A stretch of 64,000 nt of DNA, taken from NCBI GenBank assembly GCA_036386515.1, contig DASVVO010000071.1, positions 1 to 64,000 on the forward strand. Direction: 5' to 3'. This DNA comes from JAIVJZ01 sp036386515. Its GTDB lineage: Bacteria > Acidobacteriota > Blastocatellia > Pyrinomonadales > Pyrinomonadaceae. Positions 7,951-16,288 of the stretch are shown one piece after another. The notes beneath the pieces are model-generated. The model made no database searches. It saw only the letters and a program-made list of their open reading frames with translations, and was not told where the DNA came from. Made by a program: the position numbers and the translations under genes. How positions within the stretch are numbered: the stretch's first letter is position 1; the number at the start of each line of letters is the position of its first letter.

Positions 7951-8313
7951 GTTAACTTTTCGTTACCGTCTCTCTCCTTTATTGCCGCCCCCTAATCTAA
8001 TGTGCTAATTTCGCCTCTCGAAACTTAGAGCAAGGCGAAGGTTTCGGATGATTCCATCGGCTCCGAGGCCGTAGCCAAGACACCCCGTTCAACCATCAAC
8101 TATTCCAGTGGCACCGGTGCGGGTGATACTGAGTCAGCCCCGACCGGAGGTTCACAGCCGTGATTTCACTTTGATTTGCCGTAGACAACGAAACTTTGAC
8201 GCCCGCCGAGTTATTCGGTGAAATACCCTGCGCCGCAACATCCAAACCGCGTCTCGCTTCCGTCAACCGGGAAGGACGCACACCTCGTGTCATTCAAGAA
8301 AGGATCAGCACCC
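7951..8313. other. Long leader region before the secreted nuclease gene
   Basis: About 360 bp with no supported gene. It holds imperfect hairpins: GGATGATTCCATCGG near 8047, and CCGGTGCGGG facing CCCCGACCGG between about 8110 and 8150. This suggests a structured 5' leader, but no known riboswitch consensus was matched (cyclic-di-GMP-I and cobalamin patterns were considered and do not fit). Alternative GTG starts of the downstream gene at 8218 and 8287 fall inside. Confidence 0.4.
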
Positions 8314-11300
8314 GTGCTTAATTCGCCCACCGGCAGACGCTGCCGCCGCATTCGGCTTGCGCCCAGTAAATTTTTTACGGCCATCATCACGATTTGCCTG
8401 ATATTGCAACAGTCCGTGCCCGCGGCCGCGCTCGCGTCGGATCGCGGTCAGGGAATTCGCCCGTCGTTCGCCAATCCCACGTCAACCGTTTTCATTAACG
8501 AAATACATTACGACGACTCGACCGCCGCCGGCGACACGAATGAGTTCATAGAAGTTGCCGCGCCCGCCGGCACCGATATGGCGAACTACTCCATCGTCCT
8601 GTACAACGGCAACGGCGGCGCATCATACGACACGGATGCGCTGTCGGGCATCATCACCGACCAGCAGGGCGGCTACGGCACCACGTCGATCACATACGCC
8701 ACCAACGGCATTCAGAACGGCTCACCCGACGGCATCGCCCTCATCAACACCGCCACCAACACGCTCGTGCAGTTTCTCTGCTACGAGGGCACTTTCGCGG
8801 CGACCGGCACCGGCCCGGCGAGCGGGGTCACCTGCACCGACATCGGCGTGTCGGAGACCAACTCGACCGCGCCCGGTTCATCGCTTCATCTACAGGGCAG
8901 CGGCACCACCTACGGCAACTTCACCTGGGCTGCCACGACCGTCAACACCAAGGGCGCGCCCAACACCGGACAGACTTTCACGGGCGGCCCGCCAGTGGAC
9001 AACCCGCCGACCGTCCAGTCCACCACGCCGGCCGACAACGCGACCGCCGTGGCCGTGAACTCGAACATCAGCGTCACCTTCAACGAGCCTGTCACGGCGA
9101 CCGCCAACTCTTTCCAGATCAGTTGCGCCACGAGCGGCACGCATGCCTTCACCCTCAGCGGCGGCACGACGACTTATACGCTCGACCCGACGACTGATTT
9201 CACCCAGGGCGAAGTCTGCACCGTCACCGTCGTCGCGGCTCAGGTCACGGATCAGGACGGCACGGCCGACCAGATGGCGGCCGACTACGTTTTCGATTTC
9301 ACCGTTATCAACACCACGCCCGTCGCCATTCACGACATCCAGGGCAGCGGCACGACCTCGCCCCTCGCCGGTCAGACCGTAACGACGAGCGGCATCGTCA
9401 CCCTGCTCAAGACGGGCACGAACAACGGCGGCGCGGCCAGCGGCTTCTTCCTGCAAGCCCCGGATGCGAGCGCGGACGCCGACCCCAACACCTCCGAAGG
9501 CATCTTCGTCTTCACGAGTTCCGTGCCGGCCGTCAGTGTCGGCGACAACGTGAGCGTCACCGGCACGGCCGTTGAATTCAACGGCATGACCGAGATCAGC
9601 CCCGTGTCGAGCGTCTCCGTGAACAGCACGGGCAACTCGCTGCCGACCGCCGTCACGCTGACGACGACCATTCTCGATCCGACCGCTCTGCCCACGCAGC
9701 CGCAACTCGAAAAGTATGAGGGCATGCGCCTCGGCGCGGCTTCGATGACGACCGTCGCGCCGAACGATACTTTCTACGACGTGTATGCCGTAATCACCGG
9801 CGTGCCGCGCCCGCTGCGCGAGCCGGGCATCGAGATTTCGCAGCCCCTGCCGCCCGACCCGACGACCGGCACGCCCGATTGCTGCATCCCGCGCTGGGAC
9901 GAAAATCCCGAACGCCTCCTGATCGACACGAACGCGCGCGCCGGCGCGCCGCTCAATCCCTACACGTCGAACGTGGTGTTCACGAACGTCGCAGGCCCGC
10001 TTGATTTCGCCTTCAGCCAGTACCGCCTCGTCATTGAAACCACCCCGAACGCTTCCGCCAACATGAGCGCGGTGCCCGTGCCCGCGCGCGACGCGAGCGA
10101 GTTCACCGTCGGCCATTTCAACGTCGAGAACTTCAACAACAATGCGACGCAACGCCAGAAGGCCGCGCTCTCCGTCCGTGATGTGATGCGCCTGCCGGAC
10201 ATCATCGGCGTGATCGAAATTTTTGAACTGACCGGCCTGCAAGCTCTCGCCACCGAGATCAACTCCATCTCGCCGGGCGCCACCTATCAGGCCTACCTCG
10301 TCGAGGCCGACGGCGCGAGCGGAGACGCCGATCAGGATGTGGGCTATCTCGTCAACACCGCGCGCGTGCAGGTCAACAGCGTCGTGCAGCGCAACGCGAC
10401 CGAGACTTATACCAACCCGAACAACGGCCAGCAGGAAATTCTCAACGACCGTCCGCCGCTCGTCCTGAGCGCGAACGTGCAACCGTCGGGCGCGAACGTG
10501 CCAGTCTTCGTCGTCGTCAATCACCTGCGCTCGTTCATCGACATCGAAGGAGTGGCGGGCGAAGGGCCGCGCGTCCGCGCCAAGCGCAAAGCGCAGGCCG
10601 AATCGCTCGCCGCTCTGCTCCAGGAGTTGCAGACCAACAACCCTGCGACCAGCGTGATCTCGGTCGGCGACTACAACGCCTACCAATTCAGCGACGGCTA
10701 CACAGACCCCATCGCCACCATCAAGGGCAATCCGACCCCCGACGACCAGATCGTCGTGGATCAGAGTCCAGACCTCGTCAATCCCGATTTCTTCAATCTG
10801 GTTGACGAACTGCCCGCCGCCGAGCGTTACAGCTTCGTCTTCGAGGGAACGCCGCAGGCTTTAGACCACATCCTCGTCAATAACGTGGCGCACGCGCGCA
10901 AAACGCGTTTCGCCTTCGCACGCAACAACGCCGACTTCCCGGAGGTTCCGGCGGCGGCCTACGCCTCGAACGCCGCGCGCCCCGAACGCAACTCCGACCA
11001 CGACATGCCGGTCGCGTACTTCGCCCTCGCCGGGGCGGTGGCGCAGCCGGGGTCGGTTTTGCTCAGCGAGTTTCGTTTCAACGGCCCGAACGGCACGGCC
11101 GACGAGTTCATCGAGCTATATAACAACTCGGACGCACCCATCGACCTGACCGGGTGGTCAATCGTCGCGCCCGCGGGCACGGGCGGCGGCGGCGTCCTCA
11201 GCGGGCTTAACGGAAGCATCCCCGCGCGCGGCCATTATCTGGTTGCGCCGGGCGACTACAGCGTCTCCGGTTATCCCGCCGCTTCGGGAACGACCGCCGT

Positions 11301-12192
11301 GCCCGATGCGACCTACACCGGCGGGGCTTTCCTCGACGACGGCGGTGCCAGGCTCGTCGATCAGAACGCCACGGTGATTGATGCCGTCGGGTTCAGTTCG
11401 GCCAACGGGACTGGCTTCCGCGAAGGCGCGGGGCTGTCGCCCGCGACCGGCATCGCCCCCGGCGAAAGCGACCAGTACAGTTTTGTACGCAAACTGACGA
11501 CCGGATTCCCGCAGGATACCAACGACAACGCCGCCGACTTCGCGCTCGTCTCGACGACTGGCGCGGCGGGCGCGACGCTTGCCATCCTCGGCGCGCCGGG
11601 GCCGGAAAATACGCAAAGCCCCATCCAGAGCAACGCCGTCATCAAGGCGTCGCTCATAGACAACTGCGCCACCATCGGCGTCGCCGGTTCCGGCTGCCAG
11701 AACCGCATGCGCGACGGCTCGGCCGAGGCGTCCAACCCGACCAACGCGCAGCGCGGCACGCTCTCCTTCCGGCGCAGGTTCACCAACACGACCCAGCAGG
11801 AAGTGTATCGCCTGCGCTTCCGCGTAGTTGACATCACGACGCTCAACAGCCCCGGCTACGCGCCGAACAACGGTCAGGCCGATTTACGCCTGCTCAGTTC
11901 GACGGACACGACCGTCACGCCGTCAAACCCCTTCGTGCCGGGCGACGTGTCGGTGCGGGGCACGACGCTTGAGCAACCGCCGACGCAACCTCTCGGCGGC
12001 GGACTCAATTCAACCGTCACGCTCGAACTGTTGGAGCCTTTGGGCATCGGCGACAGTGTGACCGTGCAGCTACTCGTCGGCGTGCAGCAGAACGGAAACT
12101 ATCGTTTCTTCGTCAACGTGGAAGCCGCCTTTATGCCGACCCCTGCGCTGACCAAAACTCAGACCTTCGGGAAGGCCAACAAAAAGCGATAA
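8314..12192 (+). CDS. Large secreted nuclease with lamin-tail and Ig-like domains
   Basis: About 1290 residues. Order: signal peptide (RRCRRIRLAPSKFF then a hydrophobic run, cut near AALA); a lamin-tail-like domain (VFINEIHYDD...EFIEVAAP); a Big_5-type Ig module (PPTVQSTTPADNATAVAVN...VTFNEPV); an OB-like segment (IHDIQGSGTTSPLAGQ); an endonuclease/exonuclease/phosphatase domain (GHFNVENF, VIGVIEIFE, VVVNHLRS, SVGDYNAY, NSDHDMPV); a second lamin-tail domain (VLLSEFRFNG...DEFIELYNNSD); and a C-terminal beta-rich part. The architecture is that of extracellular nucleases such as ExeM/NucH. GTG 8314 is preferred because AAGGA lies 9 bp before it; 8287 and 8218 are in-frame alternatives. Confidence 0.8.
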   Translation: MLNSPTGRRCRRIRLAPSKFFTAIITICLILQQSVPAAALASDRGQGIRPSFANPTSTVFINEIHYDDSTAAGDTNEFIEVAAPAGTDMANYSIVLYNGNGGASYDTDALSGIITDQQGGYGTTSITYATNGIQNGSPDGIALINTATNTLVQFLCYEGTFAATGTGPASGVTCTDIGVSETNSTAPGSSLHLQGSGTTYGNFTWAATTVNTKGAPNTGQTFTGGPPVDNPPTVQSTTPADNATAVAVNSNISVTFNEPVTATANSFQISCATSGTHAFTLSGGTTTYTLDPTTDFTQGEVCTVTVVAAQVTDQDGTADQMAADYVFDFTVINTTPVAIHDIQGSGTTSPLAGQTVTTSGIVTLLKTGTNNGGAASGFFLQAPDASADADPNTSEGIFVFTSSVPAVSVGDNVSVTGTAVEFNGMTEISPVSSVSVNSTGNSLPTAVTLTTTILDPTALPTQPQLEKYEGMRLGAASMTTVAPNDTFYDVYAVITGVPRPLREPGIEISQPLPPDPTTGTPDCCIPRWDENPERLLIDTNARAGAPLNPYTSNVVFTNVAGPLDFAFSQYRLVIETTPNASANMSAVPVPARDASEFTVGHFNVENFNNNATQRQKAALSVRDVMRLPDIIGVIEIFELTGLQALATEINSISPGATYQAYLVEADGASGDADQDVGYLVNTARVQVNSVVQRNATETYTNPNNGQQEILNDRPPLVLSANVQPSGANVPVFVVVNHLRSFIDIEGVAGEGPRVRAKRKAQAESLAALLQELQTNNPATSVISVGDYNAYQFSDGYTDPIATIKGNPTPDDQIVVDQSPDLVNPDFFNLVDELPAAERYSFVFEGTPQALDHILVNNVAHARKTRFAFARNNADFPEVPAAAYASNAARPERNSDHDMPVAYFALAGAVAQPGSVLLSEFRFNGPNGTADEFIELYNNSDAPIDLTGWSIVAPAGTGGGGVLSGLNGSIPARGHYLVAPGDYSVSGYPAASGTTAVPDATYTGGAFLDDGGARLVDQNATVIDAVGFSSANGTGFREGAGLSPATGIAPGESDQYSFVRKLTTGFPQDTNDNAADFALVSTTGAAGATLAILGAPGPENTQSPIQSNAVIKASLIDNCATIGVAGSGCQNRMRDGSAEASNPTNAQRGTLSFRRRFTNTTQQEVYRLRFRVVDITTLNSPGYAPNNGQADLRLLSSTDTTVTPSNPFVPGDVSVRGTTLEQPPTQPLGGGLNSTVTLELLEPLGIGDSVTVQLLVGVQQNGNYRFFVNVEAAFMPTPALTKTQTFGKANKKR

Positions 12193-12240
12193 CCGCCCGC
12201 GCCGATGCGCGTGCGACGTTGAAACGCACCGGATAACAAC

Positions 12241-12303
12241 AGGCTTTGTTTCAAAGCCTCAACCAGAAAGCCCCGAATCGCCGGAAGCGGTTCGGGGCTT
12301 TTG
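12241..12303 (+). terminator. Rho-independent terminator
   Basis: A perfect AAAGCCCCGAA/TTCGGGGCTTT stem (12267-12277 and 12291-12301) ends in TTTT. It is preceded by a smaller perfect hairpin AGGCTTTG-TTT-CAAAGCCT (12241-12259). It lies between the convergent nuclease and B2 genes; the A-rich foot of the stem may let it act in both directions. Confidence 0.85.
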
Positions 12304-12408
12304 CTTTAGCCTTGCCATGTTGAGATCGCGGGTCGGGTTCGCGTCTCCGGCCGCGCGGGCAGGAAAGTTTGCCCGCGCGTTGATTCGAGTTGAATTAAGA
12401 ATGAGAAC

Positions 12409-12888
12409 TCAGGCAGGGAATGAGTAAGTCGTCGTGTATTGAGGGGGCGAGGCTTCGAGCAGCGGGCGTCCGTCGGCTTCGAGCCACGCGTGACCGGCGA
12501 GCAGCAGCGTCTCTTTTTCCTTGCGTACCCCGAAGATGATGCGCGTCTCGATACCGTAGAGGGCGAGGTAGCGATGCAGGACGGGCGCGCGTTTCCAGCA
12601 CGTCGGCGTAAAGCACAGCACGTTCATCCCCAAAAGCGCGTCAACCAACTGCGCCAAACGCTGCTGGGTCATGCGCGGATGCAGCGGCTTTCGTTTGCGC
12701 CCGGTGTCCGCGATGAGAGACAAGACGCGCGGGAGCGGCAGGAGCTTCATCAGAAAAGAGAGCGCGGCGACCCACGCCGCCATGCGCAGCAGCAGGAACG
12801 CCTCGCCCGGTTTGCGCCCGATGTAATGTACGGCGCGCCGCACGATCCACGGCTTCGACGGTCTGACGGGTGTGTGCTCGACGGGCAT
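12409..12888 (-). CDS. Lasso-type B2 leader peptidase (transglutaminase-like protease)
   Basis: 159 residues, the usual size of lasso B2 proteins (PF13471-type). The papain/transglutaminase-like triad is recognisable: Cys97 in TPTCWKRAPVLHRYL, His133 in AGHAWLE and Asp139 in EADGRPLLE. The N-terminal half (RKPGEAFLLLRMAAWVAALSF) is the usual hydrophobic helical part. These enzymes cut the leader peptide together with a PqqD-like B1. No adjacent B1 or cyclase gene is present; the nearest PqqD-type gene is 4.5 kb away on the opposite strand in the precursor operon. Its action on the peptide at 5269-5466 is inference. Confidence 0.8.
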   Translation of the reverse strand: MPVEHTPVRPSKPWIVRRAVHYIGRKPGEAFLLLRMAAWVAALSFLMKLLPLPRVLSLIADTGRKRKPLHPRMTQQRLAQLVDALLGMNVLCFTPTCWKRAPVLHRYLALYGIETRIIFGVRKEKETLLLAGHAWLEADGRPLLEASPPQYTTTYSFPA

Positions 12889-13012
12889 CTTGTCTTCAGA
12901 GATAACTCGAACTGTTATAGCTTTTCTTCCTGCAATAACGAAACTTAGGGAGAACCGGCGGTGAACAGGTTATCGCCCGGAAAGGTCGTCCGCTCCGGGA
13001 ACCCGCCCTGGC

Positions 13013-13990
13013 TCAGGCGACGCCCTTTGATTTTCCTTGCTTCGCCAGGCGATAGCCGCGTCGCGTGCGCGCTTTAACTTCGGGGCGATCCACCTTCACC
13101 TCGATGCTGCGCCAGCGACCGTCCTGCGAACGGTTCGACGGGCGATAACCGATCGTGTATTGATTGCTCAACTCTTCCAGTATCTCGCCGAAAGCTTCGC
13201 GCAAAGCCTTCCCGCCAGGCGTGGGCACAAAGCGACCGCCGCTCTTGGCGGCGTAGTCGCGTAAAACGCCGGCCGCCGGAGCCATGTTTCGCACGCCGGA
13301 GAGTTTCTCCGCCATGTCCACCGTGTAGATGGTGGCATTGACGCCGAGCGCGGCGGCGAGGGCTTGATCGGAAGAGGCCTGGCTGCGCGTGTCGGCTCCG
13401 TCGGAGAGCACGACGATGGCGCGTCTTTTCTCCGGGCGGCTCGCGAGGTCGGCCGCCGCCCGCACGATGGCGTCGTGCAGGGCCGTTTCGCCCTTCGCCG
13501 CCAGGTTGAAAGCCATCGGCGAAAGATCGCGGCTTTGAGAAAAACCCTGCACCTGTTCCACTTTATGGTGAAAACTATAGACGGCGGCCGTGTCTTCCGC
13601 GCGCAACCCGTCGAGGAAGCGAATCGCGGCCGAGCGCGCCATCGAGACGCGTCCCTCCATGCTTCCCGAAACATCGAGCAGCAGAGCGACGGCGAAGGGC
13701 GTCTCTTCACGGCTGAAGTTGGTGATCTGTTGCTCTTGCCCGTCTTCGTACACTTTGAAGTTCGCGCGCTCCAGGCCGTGCGTATATTCGCCGTCGGTGT
13801 TCGTCGCCGTGACGTTGAGCACCACCAAGTCCGTCGCCACGCGGACGATCTCATCGTCATCCTGCCGCCCTTCCTGGGCGCGGGCAGGGAAGTCGAAACC
13901 GGAGAGGGCGACGGAGGTGCAGATGAACGCGTAGAGCGGCAGCCGCGTGAGACGCGTGCGTGCGGGCGTGTGGCGGGCGGCGGTTTCCAC
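13013..13990 (-). CDS. Secreted VWA-domain protein (Acidobacteriota VWFA-related type)
   Basis: 325 residues, GTG start with GAGGGG about 10 bases upstream. A signal peptide is followed by an N-terminal beta domain (VVLNVTATNTDGEYTHGL, FKVYEDGQEQQIT), characteristic of the acidobacterial VWFA-related family, and a von Willebrand A domain with the MIDAS motif DVSGSMEGR, T in KGETALHDAI and D in LSDGADTRS. It is probably a periplasmic or surface adhesion/scaffold protein. It lies 15 bp downstream of the gene ending at 14006, likely one operon. Confidence 0.85.
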   Translation of the reverse strand: METAARHTPARTRLTRLPLYAFICTSVALSGFDFPARAQEGRQDDDEIVRVATDLVVLNVTATNTDGEYTHGLERANFKVYEDGQEQQITNFSREETPFAVALLLDVSGSMEGRVSMARSAAIRFLDGLRAEDTAAVYSFHHKVEQVQGFSQSRDLSPMAFNLAAKGETALHDAIVRAAADLASRPEKRRAIVVLSDGADTRSQASSDQALAAALGVNATIYTVDMAEKLSGVRNMAPAAGVLRDYAAKSGGRFVPTPGGKALREAFGEILEELSNQYTIGYRPSNRSQDGRWRSIEVKVDRPEVKARTRRGYRLAKQGKSKGVA

Positions 13991-14005
13991 TTGGTTTGAT
14001 CCCCT

Positions 14006-14551
14006 CTAGCGATACAGGGTGCGGATATGCTTGACCAGTTCGACAACTTCGTTGGCGCGTTTGATGATCGCCGCTGAAACGACTTGTCTCGGGGTGCTTT
14101 CGACTTTCTTCTGTAATTCGGCCGAGAGTTCGACCAGATGCTCTAAGGCCGCCCCGACCTGCGCGGGCGGCTCCTTCAACTCGTCTTTATTCTCTTCGCC
14201 CCCGGCGGAGCTTCGTATCTGCCGGGACAGCTTCTCGATGCGGCCCAGTTTCTTTAAGTCCGCGCCCTGGAGAGTCTTCTGCCGCGCGAACGCCTCCTGC
14301 ACCTCGACGGCCAACTGTGCGTTCTCTTTTGCGCGCGCGAGATGTTCCTTATAGTCGTTCTCCACGCGCTTGAGCAGCATCTCCATGAGCATCTCCCGGC
14401 GGGGCGAGTCTTGTTCGGGGTCGCCGGGCACATCGACGGCGGGGTGACTCCGGCGGACATTGTCCGGGAATTTTTGCGTGGTCTGTCCCTGCACGGCGAG
14501 GAGGCCGCAGTCGGCGAGCAACAGAGAAAATAATAAGACTCGTAAGCGCAT
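14006..14551 (-). CDS. Hypothetical secreted helical protein
   Basis: 181 residues: signal peptide MRLRVLLFSLLLADCGLLAVQG, then a charged, mostly helical protein with coiled-coil-like heptads (residues 50-105 and 125-180). No family is recognised. The signal region contains a Cys (ADCGLL), but the surrounding sequence is not a convincing lipobox. The VWA gene follows after 15 bp, so a shared envelope function is plausible. Confidence 0.6.
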   Translation of the reverse strand: MRLRVLLFSLLLADCGLLAVQGQTTQKFPDNVRRSHPAVDVPGDPEQDSPRREMLMEMLLKRVENDYKEHLARAKENAQLAVEVQEAFARQKTLQGADLKKLGRIEKLSRQIRSSAGGEENKDELKEPPAQVGAALEHLVELSAELQKKVESTPRQVVSAAIIKRANEVVELVKHIRTLYR

Positions 14552-14756
14552 CGGTCTTGACGGCGGCTGAAGGTTGAAGCGGCGCGAATCGGCCGGACTT
14601 ACGTGTGACGTGAAAAGAGCCGTTGACGGTTGTCTGCCCGGCTGCCCGACGACACTTAAATGCCCGCACGCTCTATCCCGAAAAACCGGCTCTTAATGTT
14701 TTACTCTAGATTGGTCGTCGCGCCGACTCGTCAAGTTTTACTTGAGGGCGGGCACG

Positions 14757-15401
14757 CTACGGGATGCGTGTCGGGTTATCGGGCGTGTTGATAAACTCCT
14801 CGCCTTTCGGCTTGGGGCGCGGAACGACGACTACTTTCGGACTCCCCTGCGGAAGCCTCTCGGCGGGTCGGCGCGCCCCGACCGCAGACTTGAACGCCAC
14901 CGCCTCCGCGCGCCCTCCGCTGTTGAGCTTCGACACGCGCGCCCCGCTCCATTCGGTTGAGGGCAGGCTCAGCGCGTAGCGGCCTTCTTCGCCCGGCGCG
15001 AGGTCGGCCGGCTCGACGTTGACCCGCCGTTGCTCGGCCGCCTGCTGATTACCGCGTCGCTTCAATTCCATTTCCAGGCTCAGGGCTTCGAGTCTGCGCT
15101 CCGAAATATTGCGGACGGTGCCCGTGATGATCGCCTGGGAGCCTTTGAGCCGGGCTTCGTCCTCGAAGATTTGCGCCTCGGGCGGCGCGGCGATTTTAGC
15201 CGCCTGTTCCGTCTGTTGCGCGGCGCGGACGCTTGCGAGATGCCGTGCGCGCAAGAGTCGGTAACCGACGAAGAGAGCCGCGGCCACGGCCAGAGCGCAG
15301 GCGACGGCGCCGAGCTTGACCCACTTTGAAGGCGTCGCGCCACCGCCTTCAAACAGATGCGGCTCGGAAGTCGGCTCGTTAATGCTTCGATGACTGCTCA
15401 T
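14757..15401 (-). CDS. Membrane-anchored protein with FxLYD-like beta domain
   Basis: 214 residues. A short cytoplasmic N-terminus is followed by one transmembrane helix (KLGAVACALAVAAALFVGY, about 29-47). The exported beta-rich segment (SQAIITGTVRNISERRLEALSLEMEL, with VNVEPADLAPGEEGRYAL) resembles the FxLYD/DUF3426 module found in envelope proteins. The C-terminus is Pro/Lys-rich. The role is unknown. Confidence 0.55.
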   Translation of the reverse strand: MSSHRSINEPTSEPHLFEGGGATPSKWVKLGAVACALAVAAALFVGYRLLRARHLASVRAAQQTEQAAKIAAPPEAQIFEDEARLKGSQAIITGTVRNISERRLEALSLEMELKRRGNQQAAEQRRVNVEPADLAPGEEGRYALSLPSTEWSGARVSKLNSGGRAEAVAFKSAVGARRPAERLPQGSPKVVVVPRPKPKGEEFINTPDNPTRIP

Positions 15402-15501
15402 ACCATCAGGTCGCTTCTTGAGCTATTACTTTAAGCGCACACGGTTAAACGATTGCCGGTGTTGAAACGCAGCATCGGCGGATTCGGGCGCGGGAAGTTT
15501 G

Positions 15502-16134
15502 TTAAGGTTGCGGCACGGGCGGCGCGCCGGTGAGTTTTTCGACCAGCGCGATAACGAATTCCTGCTCGGCCATACCGGAACTGCGCAGGCTCACCCATTC
15601 CGCCCCGGAAGCCCCGTCGCTACGACCTTCGACCCGCGTGTTGACCGCGACGCTCGTCGTCACCCCGTCGAGCGGTTGCACTTCGACGATGAAGGTGTAG
15701 CGTCCCTGCGTCCAGCCGCGCGAATTCTCCTCGGTCAACTCCGCGTAATGACTCAACTCCGTCCCGGCGACGACCGCGCCCTTGACGAACCTGAAAGGCT
15801 GGCTGATGAGCAACCCCTCGTCCGTTTTGGAGACGGCGGTGTCCATGATCAACTTCCGCTCCGCCATCAATTCCTCGACGGCGCGCAGCACGATGTCGCG
15901 CCGGATCGTGAAGCGATAGGGATTGGCGACGGGCGGCGGCGTCGGGGTGCGGCCTTTCCCGAAGTCTATCCCGCGTCCCGTGCCGGTGTTCTGCTTGACG
16001 CCGTTGACGCCCGGCGCGCGGTCTGTGCCGCCGTCGCGGATGCGGTCGTTCTGTCGATCCACGCCCTTCTCCTGGGCGGACACGCCGCCGGCAGACAGCA
16101 GCAGCAACATCGAGAGGAATAAGACTTTCTTCAT
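15502..16134 (-). CDS. Hypothetical secreted protein
   Basis: 210 residues from the ATG at 16134, preceded by GAAAGG. An upstream in-frame extension is rejected because the ATG begins a clear signal peptide (MKKVLFLSMLLLLSAGGVSAQ). A Gly/Asn/Asp-rich linker leads to a globular C-terminal domain (about 75-205: IRRDIVLRAVEELMAERKL, QGRYTFIVEVQPLDG) that superficially recalls helix-grip lipoprotein domains such as BamC. No family is assigned. Confidence 0.55.
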   Translation of the reverse strand: MKKVLFLSMLLLLSAGGVSAQEKGVDRQNDRIRDGGTDRAPGVNGVKQNTGTGRGIDFGKGRTPTPPPVANPYRFTIRRDIVLRAVEELMAERKLIMDTAVSKTDEGLLISQPFRFVKGAVVAGTELSHYAELTEENSRGWTQGRYTFIVEVQPLDGVTTSVAVNTRVEGRSDGASGAEWVSLRSSGMAEQEFVIALVEKLTGAPPVPQP

Positions 16135-16288
16135 CGCTAACCTTTCGGTCTCACACGCGTGAGCCTCTAGTGCAAGTTGTTTCAATTCGACGGGAGACGT
16201 GTTGAGGATAAAACAACGTCCGAGTCTTTTCAAGACGGAGTTTCAAACGGAGAAACGCCTGAGCCGCGAAATTCTACACATTCGGGAA

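Noticed and set aside
7951..8313. Cyclic-di-GMP-I or cobalamin riboswitch
   Set aside because: Scattered short similarities (GTAGCC, GGCAC) but the conserved core order of neither class is present.
8890..10686. 598-codon open frame opposite the secreted nuclease gene
   Set aside because: Antisense shadow of a long GC-rich gene; Arg/His/Asp-rich composition and no domain pattern.
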